Shown one piece after another: positions 8,805-18,177 of a DNA stretch of 64,000 nt. Position 1 is the first letter of the stretch. Each line of letters begins with the position of its first letter. The notes beneath the pieces are model-generated. The model did no database searches. It worked only from the letters and a program-made list of their open reading frames with translations, and had not been told where the DNA came from. The DNA comes from Caballeronia catudaia (GTDB lineage: Bacteria; Pseudomonadota; Gammaproteobacteria; Burkholderiales; Burkholderiaceae), in the NCBI RefSeq assembly GCF_001544755.2, contig NZ_FCOF02000027.1, positions 16,200 to 80,199 of the forward strand, given 5' to 3'. Position numbers and translations under genes: made by a program.

Positions 8805-9386
8805 GGCGTTGCCCCTGTGCGGGGCGGCACCTACTTTCTTTGCTGCTGCAAAGAAAGTAGGCAAAGAAAGCAGCTCTCCCCAGCCTAAGCACTTCACACC
8901 GGCCGCGGCACAGGCGATTGGCTGAATGGAACCCGGAGTAGCGAGTGTTCCCATTGTTGTACCGGGCGTGGACCGCGCACGGTCTGCCGCCCGATAACAT
9001 TAAGCGCGCTGGTTCAGCACGAAAGAGTTCCGGCACAGCGCTACGCGCTGCCGCCGGGTCTGCAAGAGAAACCAACGGTAGGCAGGCATTTGCGGTGAGA
9101 CGGAAGCGTCAGCAAAGAAGCACGCGCAGACAGGCTGTACCCGTCGGCCGCGAAGCGGGCTGGAGCTATTGGTGCTGAACCAGTCAGTAGTGCGGTGCGA
9201 TGTGACGGACCGTGCGCGATCCAAGCCCGGCGAGACCTACGAGGGCACTCGCTACTGCCGGACCACGAGAGTAGTTCTGTGCCGCGGCCGGCATGAAGTG
9301 CTTAGGCTGGGGATAGCTGTTTCTTTGGTTACTTTCTTTGCAGCAGCAAAGAAAGTGACTGCCGCCCCGCACAGGGGCGAAGCAAA
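8805..9386. repeat. Long imperfect inverted-repeat element between kdpC and kdpD
   Basis: The 703-base kdpC-kdpD gap is filled by two related arms in inverted orientation, about 8806-9026 and 9166-9385, around a ~140-base centre. Shared landmarks on reverse-complementing the right arm are GCCCCTGTGCGGGGCGGCA, a CTTTCTTTGC hairpin, CCCAGCCTAAGCACTTCA, CCGGCCGCGGCACAG, GTAGCGAGTG, CGCGCACGGTC and TGGTTCAGCAC. Each arm contains its own hairpin (8831-8860 and 9331-9356). No convincing protein is encoded. It looks like a dispersed intergenic repeat family of these genomes; that it is multicopy is inference. Confidence 0.8.
8831..8860. repeat. Perfect hairpin in left arm of the element
   Basis: CTACTTTCTTTGC and GCAAAGAAAGTAG form a 13-bp perfect stem with loop TGCT. 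The right arm has the matching 11-bp hairpin at 9331-9356 (ACTTTCTTTGC/GCAAAGAAAGT, loop AGCA). Confidence 0.85.
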
Positions 9387-9454
9387 TAGACCGACACGAA
9401 ATCAGGATTCCGTAGAAGCACAAGCCAGCACCCGAACCAGAAGACAAGAACGAA

Positions 9455-12232
9455 ATGCCTCGCCCAACCCCTGACGAACTCCTCGACAAACTCCATCGAG
9501 AAGAAGAAAAACGCCACCGCGGAAGACTAAAAATCTTTTTCGGCGCTTCTGCCGGCGTAGGCAAGACCTTCGCGATGTTGCAAGCCGCGCGCCGCCGCCG
9601 CGACGAGGGCATCGACATGGTCATAGGCGTGGCGGAAACGCATGGCCGCAAGGAAACCCTCGCGCTCCTGGAAGGTTTCGAAACCCTCCCACCAGCGCGC
9701 ATCGAATACAAGAACCGCCTGCTGGCAGAATTCAACCTCGACGCCGCGTTACAAAGAAAACCCCAACTGATCCTCGTCGACGAACTCGCACACTCGAACG
9801 TGCAAGGCTCGCGCCACATGAAACGCTGGCAGGACGTACAAGAGCTTCTCGATGCGAACATCGACGTCTACACGACCGTCAACGTCCAGCACCTGGAAAG
9901 CCTCAACGATATCGTTGGCCGCATCACGGGCATCCGGGTCTGGGAAACCGTGCCCGACCGCGTGTTCGATCTCGCCGACGAAGTTACGCTCGTCGATCTG
10001 CCGCCCGAAGAACTGCTCGACCGCCTGCGCGAAGGCAAGGTCTATCTGCCGCAGCAAGCCGAGCACGCCGTGCGCAACTTCTTCCGCAAAGGCAATCTCA
10101 TCGCGCTGCGCGAGCTCGCCCTGCGCCGCACCGCCGACCGCGTCGATGCGCAAATGCGCGAGTACCGCGCCGATCAGTCGATCGAACGCATCTGGCGCGC
10201 GCGCGAACGGTTGATCGCGTGCATCGGGCCGGGGCCGGAAAGCGCGACGCTCGTGCGCGCGGCCGCCCGGCTCGCCGCCGCGCTCAAGGCCGACTGGCTC
10301 GCGGTCTACGTCGAAACGCCGAAGCTGCAGCGGCTCTCCGACGACATCAGAAAACGCACCCTCGACGCCCTCAAGCTCGCCTCCGAACTCGGCGCGGAAA
10401 CCGTGACGCTCGACGGCGCCGATGCCGCCGCGACGCTCATCGACTATGCGCACATGCGCAACGTGTCGAAGCTGGTGGCGGGCGCACGGGTAAGCGCCGG
10501 ATGGCGGCGGTTCATCGAGCGGCCTGTTAGCGAGCGCATCATCCGGCAAGGCTCGGATATCGACGTGACGCTCGTGTCGACCGGTGCGCGCGATGCAGAC
10601 CGCCGCACGCTCGCCGAAGCCTTCGGCACGTGGCGCGACGGCGCGCACTCGTCGCCGCGCGCGTATCTCTACGCGCTCGCGATCGGCGCGGGCATCACGC
10701 TCGTCGCGCAACTGCTGGCCACGCGCCAGATCGCGATCACGAATCTCGTGATGCTCTATCTGCTCGGCGTGATCTTCGCGGCGGTGCGGCTCGGGCGCGG
10801 GCCGGGCGTGATGCTGTCGTTCCTGTCGGTCGCAGCGTTCGATTTCTTCTTCGTGGCGCCCGAGCTTTCGTTCTCCGTGACGGACACGCAATATCTGCTG
10901 ACCTTCGTCGTGATGCTGCTGACCTCGCTCACGATCAGCCATCTTACGTCGAGCCTGCGGCGCGAGGCGCGCATCGCGTCGCAGCGCGAGCGCCGCACCG
11001 GCGCCATGTATGCGATGACGAAAGAACTCGCCGCCGCGCTGATGACCGAGCAGATCATCGAGATCGGCACGCGGCATGTCGCCGAGATCTTTCAGGCAAA
11101 GGTCGCGATCCTGCTGCCCGACGCCGCCGAGAAAGTCCGCCAGAAAGTGGGCGAACCGAATCCGGATGTGACGCTCGACGCCGCGCGTCTCGATCTCGAT
11201 ATCGCGCAATGGGTCTACGACCAGCAGCGGCCCGCCGGACGCGGCACGGAAACCTTGCCGGCGAGCCAGGCGCTCTATCTGCCGCTGAAAGCGCCGATGC
11301 GCACGCGCGGTGTGCTCGCGCTTGCGACCGGGCGCGAAGCCGAGCTTGCGGTGCCCGAACAGCGCCGCATGATCGAGACGTTCGCGTCGCAGATCGCGCT
11401 TGCGCTGGAGCGCGTGCATTACGTCGAGATCGCGCAGGACGCGCTCGTCAACATGGAATCGGAGCGGCTGCGCAATTCGCTGCTGTCGGCGATTTCGCAC
11501 GATCTGCGCACGCCGCTCACATCGATCGTCGGCTTCGCTTCGGTGCTTGAGGAACAGGCGCGCGAAGCGGGCGGCAGCCCGGAAGCGTCGAAGGAACTCG
11601 TGCACGCGATTCACGAGGAAGCGCTGCGCATGAGCGGGCTCGTCACCAATCTGCTCGACATGGCGCGTCTGCAAGCGGGCGCGATACGCCTGAATCGCCA
11701 ATGGTCGATGCTCGAGGAAACCGTCGGCGCGGCGCTCGCCACGTCGCGTCGCGTGCTCGCCGGGCGCGCCGTGCAGACGCGCGTGCCAGCGAACCTGCCG
11801 CTTCTCGAACTCGACGCCGTGCTGATGGAACGCCTCTTCGCCAATCTGCTGGAAAACGCCGCGAAGTACACGCCGCCCGGCACGCCGATCCGGATCGGCG
11901 CGGCGCTGGAACATGACGGCGATGCGCGCTTCGTGCGCGTGTGTATCGACGATGAAGGGCCGGGCGTGCCGTCCGGCATGCAAAACCGTCTCTTCGACAA
12001 GTTCACGCGGGGCGAGAAAGAGTCGGCGCAACCGGGCATCGGGCTGGGTCTCGCGATCTGCCGCGCGATCGTCGAGGCGCATGGCGGGCAGATCGGCGTC
12101 GAGAATCGCGCGGACGCGAATGGACGCATCGAAGGCGCGCGTTTCTGGTTCACGCTGCCCGCGAACGATGCACCGCCGGTAGACGTGCCGCCGGACGAAG
12201 ATATCGAATCGAAGGCGGCAGGCGATGTCTGA
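9455..12232 (+). CDS. kdpD: Osmosensitive K+ channel sensor histidine kinase KdpD
   Basis: The 925-residue sensor has an N-terminal KdpD domain with Walker A GASAGVGKT (30-38), a USP-like domain (about 250-370), four clustered membrane helices of the DUF4118 region (about 400-500), a GAF-like region, then the H-box AISHDLRTPL with His682, an N-box NLLENAAKY, and GPGVP and GIGLGLAI ATP-binding motifs. It senses K+ limitation or salt stress and phosphorylates KdpE. Its last 8 bases overlap kdpE. It has no strong Shine-Dalgarno and is separated from kdpC by the repeat element, so it may need its own promoter. Confidence 0.96.
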   Translation: MPRPTPDELLDKLHREEEKRHRGRLKIFFGASAGVGKTFAMLQAARRRRDEGIDMVIGVAETHGRKETLALLEGFETLPPARIEYKNRLLAEFNLDAALQRKPQLILVDELAHSNVQGSRHMKRWQDVQELLDANIDVYTTVNVQHLESLNDIVGRITGIRVWETVPDRVFDLADEVTLVDLPPEELLDRLREGKVYLPQQAEHAVRNFFRKGNLIALRELALRRTADRVDAQMREYRADQSIERIWRARERLIACIGPGPESATLVRAAARLAAALKADWLAVYVETPKLQRLSDDIRKRTLDALKLASELGAETVTLDGADAAATLIDYAHMRNVSKLVAGARVSAGWRRFIERPVSERIIRQGSDIDVTLVSTGARDADRRTLAEAFGTWRDGAHSSPRAYLYALAIGAGITLVAQLLATRQIAITNLVMLYLLGVIFAAVRLGRGPGVMLSFLSVAAFDFFFVAPELSFSVTDTQYLLTFVVMLLTSLTISHLTSSLRREARIASQRERRTGAMYAMTKELAAALMTEQIIEIGTRHVAEIFQAKVAILLPDAAEKVRQKVGEPNPDVTLDAARLDLDIAQWVYDQQRPAGRGTETLPASQALYLPLKAPMRTRGVLALATGREAELAVPEQRRMIETFASQIALALERVHYVEIAQDALVNMESERLRNSLLSAISHDLRTPLTSIVGFASVLEEQAREAGGSPEASKELVHAIHEEALRMSGLVTNLLDMARLQAGAIRLNRQWSMLEETVGAALATSRRVLAGRAVQTRVPANLPLLELDAVLMERLFANLLENAAKYTPPGTPIRIGAALEHDGDARFVRVCIDDEGPGVPSGMQNRLFDKFTRGEKESAQPGIGLGLAICRAIVEAHGGQIGVENRADANGRIEGARFWFTLPANDAPPVDVPPDEDIESKAAGDV

Positions 12233-12920
12233 GCTGCGCGCGTCGGTGGTCGTCATCGAGGACGATCCGCACATCAGCCGCGTGCTGCGCGCCACGCTCC
12301 ATGCGCACGGCATAACGGCGATCGAAGCCGCCACGGCCGCGGCGGGTCTCTCGGAAGCCGCGACGCGCAAGCCCGATCTCATCGTGATGGACCTCGGCTT
12401 GCCCGATGCGGACGGCATCGACGTGATACGCGAGCTGCGCGGCTGGACGAAGACGCCCATCATCGTGCTGTCCGCGCGCACGAGCGAGCAGGCGAAGGTC
12501 GCCGCGCTCGATGCGGGCGCGGACGATTATCTGACCAAGCCCTTCGGCTTGCCCGAACTGCTCGCGCGTTTGCGTGCGCAATTGCGGCGCAACGTGCAAT
12601 CTCAGCAAGCGTCGCCGATGATCCGCTTCGGCGATATTTCCGTCGATCTCGGCAAGCGGCAAGTCACGCGCGAAGGGCAGCCGGTGCGTCTCACGCCGAT
12701 CGAATACACGCTCTTGACCGTGCTGATACGGCACGCGGGCTGTGTGCTCACGCATCGGCAATTGCTGCGTGAAGTGTGGGGACCGGAGCACGTCGGGGAC
12801 GCGCACTATCTGCGCGTGTACATGGGGCATCTGCGGCAGAAGCTCGAACGCGATCCCGCGCAGCCCGCGCATTTCGTGACGGAGACGGGCGTCGGCTATC
12901 GGCTGTCCGGCGTCGTTTAG
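12225..12920 (+). CDS. kdpE: KDP operon response regulator KdpE
   Basis: The 231-residue OmpR/PhoB-type regulator has a receiver domain with Asp56 in IVMDLGLPD and the conserved DDYLTKPF segment, then a winged-helix domain ending in HFVTETGVGYRL. It overlaps kdpD by 8 bases, as expected for a co-translated two-component pair. It activates kdpFABC; a candidate site is noted at 3911-3960. Confidence 0.96.
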   Translation: MSELRASVVVIEDDPHISRVLRATLHAHGITAIEAATAAAGLSEAATRKPDLIVMDLGLPDADGIDVIRELRGWTKTPIIVLSARTSEQAKVAALDAGADDYLTKPFGLPELLARLRAQLRRNVQSQQASPMIRFGDISVDLGKRQVTREGQPVRLTPIEYTLLTVLIRHAGCVLTHRQLLREVWGPEHVGDAHYLRVYMGHLRQKLERDPAQPAHFVTETGVGYRLSGVV

Positions 12921-12939
12921 CGCCGCGCTTTATGATGTT

Positions 12940-13593
12940 CGCTCACGAGAAAACCGCGAACGTGATGCAGCGGGCGTCTCAGCGGGCGTCGGCTGGGTCG
13001 AGCGCACGGAAGACGGACGCCTCTACGACACCTACGCGCTCTGCTTTCCGGGCGGCGGGCGCGCGCGTCATCGCAAGCTGCACGCGACGCATCGCAGATT
13101 TCACGGCGGCAGCGGCTTCACCGTGTTCGATGCGCCGTTCGGTATGCGCTTAGGCATTCTGATCGGCGAGGACAACGACGTCGTCGAGAACGTGCGGATG
13201 ACGGCGCTGATGGGCGCGACGCTGCTCATCGCGCCGATGCGCGGCGACCGTTCGCGTCGCGCGACGCTCGCTGCGCGCGCCGCCGACAACGGCATGTATA
13301 TCGCCTACGCTCATACATCGAGCGATCAGGCGATGATCGTCGGCCCCGATGGCCGCGTGCTTGCGCGTCATTCGAGGGCGAATGACGGCTTGATCGTCGC
13401 GCGAGTGTTGCCGTCGCTTGCCGAGGCGAGCAGCGCAAGGCAAGCGCTGGCCGCGCGCCGGCCCGATCTCTACGCGCCGCTCGCGCATCGGGGCAATGCG
13501 TATCCGCTCGCGATGGAAACCGAGCGCCCGGCGCCACGCGGCGCGTTGCCGCTGAGCTTCGCGATCGTCGGCCGAAACCGCGTGATGCGCTGA
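12940..13593 (+). pseudogene. Carbon-nitrogen hydrolase (nitrilase) remnant
   Basis: From about 12952 the frame reads continuously through SAGVGWVERTEDGRLYDTY, RHRKLHATHRRF and GFTVFDAPFGMRLGIL to a TGA at 13593, about 210 residues. These are the middle and end of a nitrilase-superfamily enzyme (normally 270-330 residues). The N-terminal part with the catalytic Glu is missing, no good start exists in frame before 13123, and the catalytic Cys position (usually LIC.D) reads LIGED. The catalytic Lys region (HRKLH) remains. An N-terminally deleted, probably inactive gene abutting kdpE is the simplest reading. Confidence 0.7.
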
Positions 13594-13627
13594 AGCGAAC
13601 GCGCACGGCATTTCTGTCCCGATACAA

Positions 13628-13652
13628 TCGGACGATTCGGACGATTCGGACC
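13628..13652 (+). repeat. Short tandem repeat upstream of the amidohydrolase
   Basis: Two exact copies of the 9-mer TCGGACGAT followed by a partial third copy (TCGGACC), 20-45 bases before the start of the amidohydrolase gene, within its likely 5' leader. A Shine-Dalgarno GGACGGAGG follows at about 13655. Confidence 0.7.
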
Positions 13653-13670
13653 GGGACGGAGGTTTCGCAC

Positions 13671-14948
13671 ATGGATTTGATCATTCGCCGCGCGGCGCTC
13701 GTGGATTCGCGCGAACTCGTCGATATCGGCATGGAAGCGGGGCGTATCGCCGCGATCGAGCCGCGGCTCGCCGCCACCGCGCGCGAGGAAATCGATGCGA
13801 ACGGCTCGCTCGTCACCGCGCCTTTCGTCGATGCCCATTTCCACATGGACGCGACGCTTTCCTACGGCCTGCCGCGCGTGAACGCGTCGGGCACGCTGCT
13901 CGAAGGCATCGCGCTCTGGGGCGAACTGAAGCCCGATCTCACGCAGGAAGCGCTCGTCGAGCGCGCGTTGCAGTATTGCGACTGGGCCGTCGCGCGCGGG
14001 TTGCTGGCGATTCGTTCTCACGTCGATGTCTGCGATCCGCGCCTGCTCGCCGTCGAAGCGCTCGTCGAAGTGAAGCGGCGCGTTAAGCCGTATCTCGATC
14101 TGCAGCTCGTCGCGTTCCCGCAGGACGGCGTGTTGCGCAGCGCGGGCGCGTTCGAGAACCTGAAGCGCGCGATCGAACTGGGCGTCGATGTCGTCGGCGG
14201 CATTCCGCACTTCGAGCGCACGATGGCGGACGGCGCGGCATCGGTGAAACTTCTGTGCGAATACGCGGCGGAGCGGGGCTTGCGCGTGGACATGCATTGC
14301 GACGAGTCCGACGATCCGATGTCGCGTCACATCGAAACGCTGGCAGCGGAAACGCATCGGCTCGGATTGCATGGGCGCGTGACGGGCTCGCATCTCACGT
14401 CGATGCATTCGATGGACAATTACTACGTCAGCAAGCTCATTCCGCTGATGCGCGAGGCGGGCGTGAATGCGATCGCGAATCCGCTCATCAACATCACGCT
14501 TCAGGGGCGCTCGGACACGTATCCTAAGCGGCGCGGCATGACGCGTGTGCCGGAACTGATGGCGGCGGGTATCACGGTCGCGTTCGGCCACGACTGCGTG
14601 ATGGACCCGTGGTACAGCTTAGGCTCCGGCGACATGCTCGAAGTCGCGCATATGGGGTTGCACGTCGCGCAGATGACGGGCGTCGATGCGATGCGTTCGT
14701 GCTTCGATGCGGTGACGAAGAATCCTGCGCGGATTCTCGGGCTGGAAGGCTACGGCATCGAGGTGGGATGCAATGCGGATTGTGTCGTGCTCGATGCGCG
14801 TGATGCCATCGAAGCGATTCGGCTGCGCGCGGCGCGCATCGCGGTCGTGCGAAAAGGCAAGGTGGTGAGCCGCAGCCCGGCGGTGCGCGCGGCGTTGTCG
14901 CTGGAAGGCCGGCCCTCGCAAGTCGATTTCCGCATCGACCGGCAATGA
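13671..14948 (+). CDS. Cytosine deaminase-like amidohydrolase
   Basis: A 425-residue metal-dependent hydrolase of the CodA/AtzC type. The metal and active-site motifs are in family order: PFVDAHFHMD (HxH, about 49), SHVDVCDP (about 118), HCDESDD (about 206) and GHDCVMDPWYSLGSGDM (about 304), the last very close to CodA GHDxxxDPW. The substrate is probably a pyrimidine or related cyclic amide, but it cannot be fixed from sequence. It is preceded by GGACGGAGG, a good ribosome site. It sits after the nitrilase remnant, a pairing that hints at former nitrogen-compound catabolism. Confidence 0.85.
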   Translation: MDLIIRRAALVDSRELVDIGMEAGRIAAIEPRLAATAREEIDANGSLVTAPFVDAHFHMDATLSYGLPRVNASGTLLEGIALWGELKPDLTQEALVERALQYCDWAVARGLLAIRSHVDVCDPRLLAVEALVEVKRRVKPYLDLQLVAFPQDGVLRSAGAFENLKRAIELGVDVVGGIPHFERTMADGAASVKLLCEYAAERGLRVDMHCDESDDPMSRHIETLAAETHRLGLHGRVTGSHLTSMHSMDNYYVSKLIPLMREAGVNAIANPLINITLQGRSDTYPKRRGMTRVPELMAAGITVAFGHDCVMDPWYSLGSGDMLEVAHMGLHVAQMTGVDAMRSCFDAVTKNPARILGLEGYGIEVGCNADCVVLDARDAIEAIRLRAARIAVVRKGKVVSRSPAVRAALSLEGRPSQVDFRIDRQ

Positions 14949-14975
14949 CTCTCGACGTTGCCGGCCGGCTTTCCG

Positions 14976-15746
14976 TCACTGCGCCGACAGATAGAACGCC
15001 TGATCGCGCTGCGGCGTGACACCGACGACAGTGAGCTGGCCGTTCACGACCGTCGCTTCGACGGACATCGACACGTTAGCGAGCGAGCACGCCGTGCCGG
15101 TGAAATTGAGCGTGCCGTCGAGCAGATGCTTGCCGCTCGCGCGCGGCTTGAACGTGCCGGTGAACGTGCACGCGATCTGCACGCCCCTGGCGGTGCCGTC
15201 GGCGGCGAAGGTGATCGTCGATGCGGGCGACACGCCGGCTGCGCTCGTCCACGTGCGCGCGACGTCATTGATCGAAATCGGGGTGTCGTACGTCGAGTTG
15301 TAGTTGCCGTTGAAGCTCGTGGCCGTGGTGTCCGGGCTGACGAAGAGGCTGGTCGTCGCGGAAAGCGTGCTCTTCGCGGTGAAGTTGCCAGTCAGCGAGC
15401 CGCCACGGATCGCGCCGAGCGAGTGGAAGCCGTTCGTCGCGGAATCGGTGAACGCGCCGTCGGTCGCGCTCATGATGCCTTCGATCAGCCAGACGAACGA
15501 GCCGCCCCGCGTGAAGATGCTGAAGTACTGCCCGTTTTCCAGCACGATCGTCTGCGCCGCCACCGACTGCGACGAATTCACCGCACCGTACCAGATGCCT
15601 TCCGGCAGCGCATGCGACGTCGTCGGAACGCATGTTTTCGTGAGATTGCTCAGGTCGGACACACAGGTTTTGTCGTCGCTGCCGCCGCCTCCGCACGCGG
15701 CAAGAATGGGCAGAGCGAGCAGCATCAGTTTCTGGAGCAGTTTCAT
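14976..15746 (-). CDS. Putative lipoprotein, function unknown
   Basis: A 256-residue predicted outer or periplasmic lipoprotein. I chose the start at 15746 because it gives MKLLQKLMLLALPILAAC, a textbook lipoprotein signal with lipobox LAAC; an upstream ATG at 15854 would bury it. The mature part begins CGGGGSDD, a flexible tether, and is rich in Thr, Ser, Gly and alternating beta-type residues. I do not recognise a named family. It converges with the amidohydrolase gene and is transcribed alone. Confidence 0.8.
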   Translation of the reverse strand: MKLLQKLMLLALPILAACGGGGSDDKTCVSDLSNLTKTCVPTTSHALPEGIWYGAVNSSQSVAAQTIVLENGQYFSIFTRGGSFVWLIEGIMSATDGAFTDSATNGFHSLGAIRGGSLTGNFTAKSTLSATTSLFVSPDTTATSFNGNYNSTYDTPISINDVARTWTSAAGVSPASTITFAADGTARGVQIACTFTGTFKPRASGKHLLDGTLNFTGTACSLANVSMSVEATVVNGQLTVVGVTPQRDQAFYLSAQ

Positions 15747-15834
15747 GTCTTTTTTTGCGTTCCGATTGATTGCAGCGCCTTCCCTGAGGCGCGCCGACAA
15801 CGGGATAACGGAACGCAAGCATGAAATCTTTAGC

Positions 15835-15867
15835 GAAAAAAACCCCGGTCGCAACGACCGGGGTTTT
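15835..15867 (-). terminator. Rho-independent terminator of prlC
   Basis: AACCCCGGTCG/CGACCGGGGTT (15841-15851 and 15855-15865) with loop CAA. On the minus strand it is followed by seven T. It ends the prlC transcript 20 bases after the stop codon. Confidence 0.9.
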
Positions 15868-15885
15868 GCTCGAGCGAAGCGCGGG

Positions 15886-18009
15886 TCAGTTCACCGCCTG
15901 ACCCGACATGCCGTTATGCCTCAACAACGCATCGATATCCGGCTCCCGTCCGCGAAACGCCTTGAACGAATCCATCGCCGGCCGGCTGCCGCCGACTTCC
16001 AGAATCTCGCGTCGATAGCGCGTGCCCGTGGCCGCATCCAGCACCGACCCGTTGCCCGCCTTGGCAGCTTCCTCGAACGCGGCGTAGGCATCGGCCGAAA
16101 GCACTTCCGCCCACTTGTAGCTGTAGTAGCCCGCCGCATATCCGCCCGCGAAAATATGGCTGAACGTGTTCGGCCAGCGCGAGAACGGCGTCTGCGGAAT
16201 CACATGGAATTTCTCGTTGATCTCGCGCGCGAGGTCATTCACGTTCTGCGTCGTGTTCGCCGGATCGTAGGACGTGTGCAGCACCATGTCGAACATCGAG
16301 AAGACGATCTGACGCAGCGTGCCGAGACCGCTCTGGAAGTTCTTCGCGGCGAGCATCTTGTCGAAGAGCTCGCGCGGCAGCGGCGCGCCGGTATCGACGT
16401 GCGCGGACATGTCGGTGAGCACGTCCCACTCCCAGCAGAAGTTCTCCATGAACTGCGACGGCAGCTCGACCGCATCCCACTCGACGCCGTTGATGCCCGA
16501 CACGCCCAGCTCATCGACGCGCGTTAGCATGTGATGCAGCCCGTGCCCGAACTCGTGGAACAGCGTAATGACTTCGTCGTGCGTGAAGCATGCGGGCTTG
16601 CCGCCCACCGGCGCGGAGAAGTTGCAGGTGAGATACGCGACCGGCGTCTGCACGCCGCCCTGCGTGCGCTTGTGACGCGAACGCGCATCGTCCATCCAGG
16701 CGCCGCCGCGCTTGCCCTCGCGCGCGTAGAGATCGAGATAGAACTGCGCGACGAGCGTGCCGTCCTTGTTTTCGACGCGGAAGAAGCGCACGTCCGGATT
16801 CCACACGGCGGCTTCGTCGCGGCGGATCGACACGTTGAAGAGCGTCTCCGTGACCTTGAACAGGCCCTTCAGCACGGCTTCCTGCGGGAAGTACTGCTTC
16901 ACTTCGTTCTCGGAGAACGAATAGCGCTTCTGACGCAGCTTCTCGGCCGCATACGCGATGTCCCACGGCTGCAGCTCCGGCATGCCGAGCTCGGTCGCGG
17001 CGAACGCGCGCAGTTCCATCCAGTCGTTTTCGGCGTAGGGACGCGCGCGCGTGGCCAGGTCTTCGAGGAACGCGATGACCTGCGCGGGCGATTCGGCCAT
17101 CTTCGGCGCGAGCGACACTTCCGCGAAATTCCGATACCCGAGCGTCTTCGCTTCTTCCTCGCGCAGCTTCAGATTCTCGACGACGTTCGCCGTGTTGTCC
17201 CATTCGGGTTTGCCGTCGCCGTAGGTTGCGCCGAGCTCGGACGCGCGCGTGACGTACGCGCGGTACATCGCTTCGCGCATCGGGCGATGTTCGGCGTACT
17301 GCAGCACCGGGAAATACGACGGGAAATGCAGCGTGAATTTCCAGCCGCCCTTGCCCTCGCGCTGGGCGGCTTCGCGGGCCGCTTCGATCACGTCATCGGG
17401 CAGGCCGGCGAGATCGCGCTCCTGCGTGACGATGTACGCGTAGGCGTTCGTCGAATCGAGCACGTGATCGGAGAACGCCTTCGCAAGCGCCGCCTGTTCT
17501 TCCTGAAGTTGCGCGAAACGCGGCTTGCGGTCTTCGGGCAATTCGGCGCCGGAAAGGCGGAAATCGCGCAGCGAGTTTTCGAGGATTTTTTTGCGCTCCG
17601 CGGACAGCCCGGCGAATTCCGTCCCGGCGGCGATCGCCTTGTACTTTTCGTAGAGCGCGAGATTCTGGCCGACGCTCGCGGAAAATTCGGTGACGCGCGG
17701 CAGATTTTCGGCGTGGGCGGCGCGCAGTTCCGGGGTATCGGCGACGGCGTTCAGATGACCGATGACGCCCCACGCGCGCGACAGTTTCTCGGATTCCTGT
17801 TCGACCGTCTCCACGACGTCCTTCCATGTGGCGGGTGTGTCGGGCGCGGCCGCGCGGTCGACGGCGGCTTTGGCATTGGCGAGCAGCACGTCGAGCGCCG
17901 GCGTGACGTGCGCGGGCTGGATTTCGCCGAAGCGCGGGAGATCGGAAAAATCGAGCAGCGGATTGGCCGCTGCCGCATCGGACGTGATGGCTGACGTGGT
18001 ATCGCTCAT
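15886..18009 (-). CDS. prlC: Oligopeptidase A (M3 family zinc metallopeptidase)
   Basis: A 707-residue M3 peptidase with the zinc motif HEFGH in TLFHEFGHGLHHML and the conserved downstream GINGVEWDAVELPSQFME segment with the third zinc ligand. It degrades signal peptides and oligopeptides in the cytoplasm. There is no signal peptide. Length fits E. coli PrlC (680). It lies downstream of folD on the same strand, 168 bases apart. Confidence 0.95.
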   Translation of the reverse strand: MSDTTSAITSDAAAANPLLDFSDLPRFGEIQPAHVTPALDVLLANAKAAVDRAAAPDTPATWKDVVETVEQESEKLSRAWGVIGHLNAVADTPELRAAHAENLPRVTEFSASVGQNLALYEKYKAIAAGTEFAGLSAERKKILENSLRDFRLSGAELPEDRKPRFAQLQEEQAALAKAFSDHVLDSTNAYAYIVTQERDLAGLPDDVIEAAREAAQREGKGGWKFTLHFPSYFPVLQYAEHRPMREAMYRAYVTRASELGATYGDGKPEWDNTANVVENLKLREEEAKTLGYRNFAEVSLAPKMAESPAQVIAFLEDLATRARPYAENDWMELRAFAATELGMPELQPWDIAYAAEKLRQKRYSFSENEVKQYFPQEAVLKGLFKVTETLFNVSIRRDEAAVWNPDVRFFRVENKDGTLVAQFYLDLYAREGKRGGAWMDDARSRHKRTQGGVQTPVAYLTCNFSAPVGGKPACFTHDEVITLFHEFGHGLHHMLTRVDELGVSGINGVEWDAVELPSQFMENFCWEWDVLTDMSAHVDTGAPLPRELFDKMLAAKNFQSGLGTLRQIVFSMFDMVLHTSYDPANTTQNVNDLAREINEKFHVIPQTPFSRWPNTFSHIFAGGYAAGYYSYKWAEVLSADAYAAFEEAAKAGNGSVLDAATGTRYRREILEVGGSRPAMDSFKAFRGREPDIDALLRHNGMSGQAVN

Positions 18010-18177
18010 GGCTCTCCCGTTCTGGTGTTGGGTGAAGCCCGGGCGGGGCAGTGGAACACGCGCCCCGCGCCGGCTCGTTCCGAGATTATTGGGGCGGGCG
18101 GGGCAAATTCCAATCGATTGTTTTTAAGGGGCCGATTAAGGGGTCGAATAACGCCCCGCGCCGGCGATCAGGCACAT

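Noticed and set aside
8945..9178. Short ORFs inside the kdpC-kdpD repeat element
   Set aside because: They are Arg-rich, lie across the inverted arms, and have no ribosome sites or recognisable domains.
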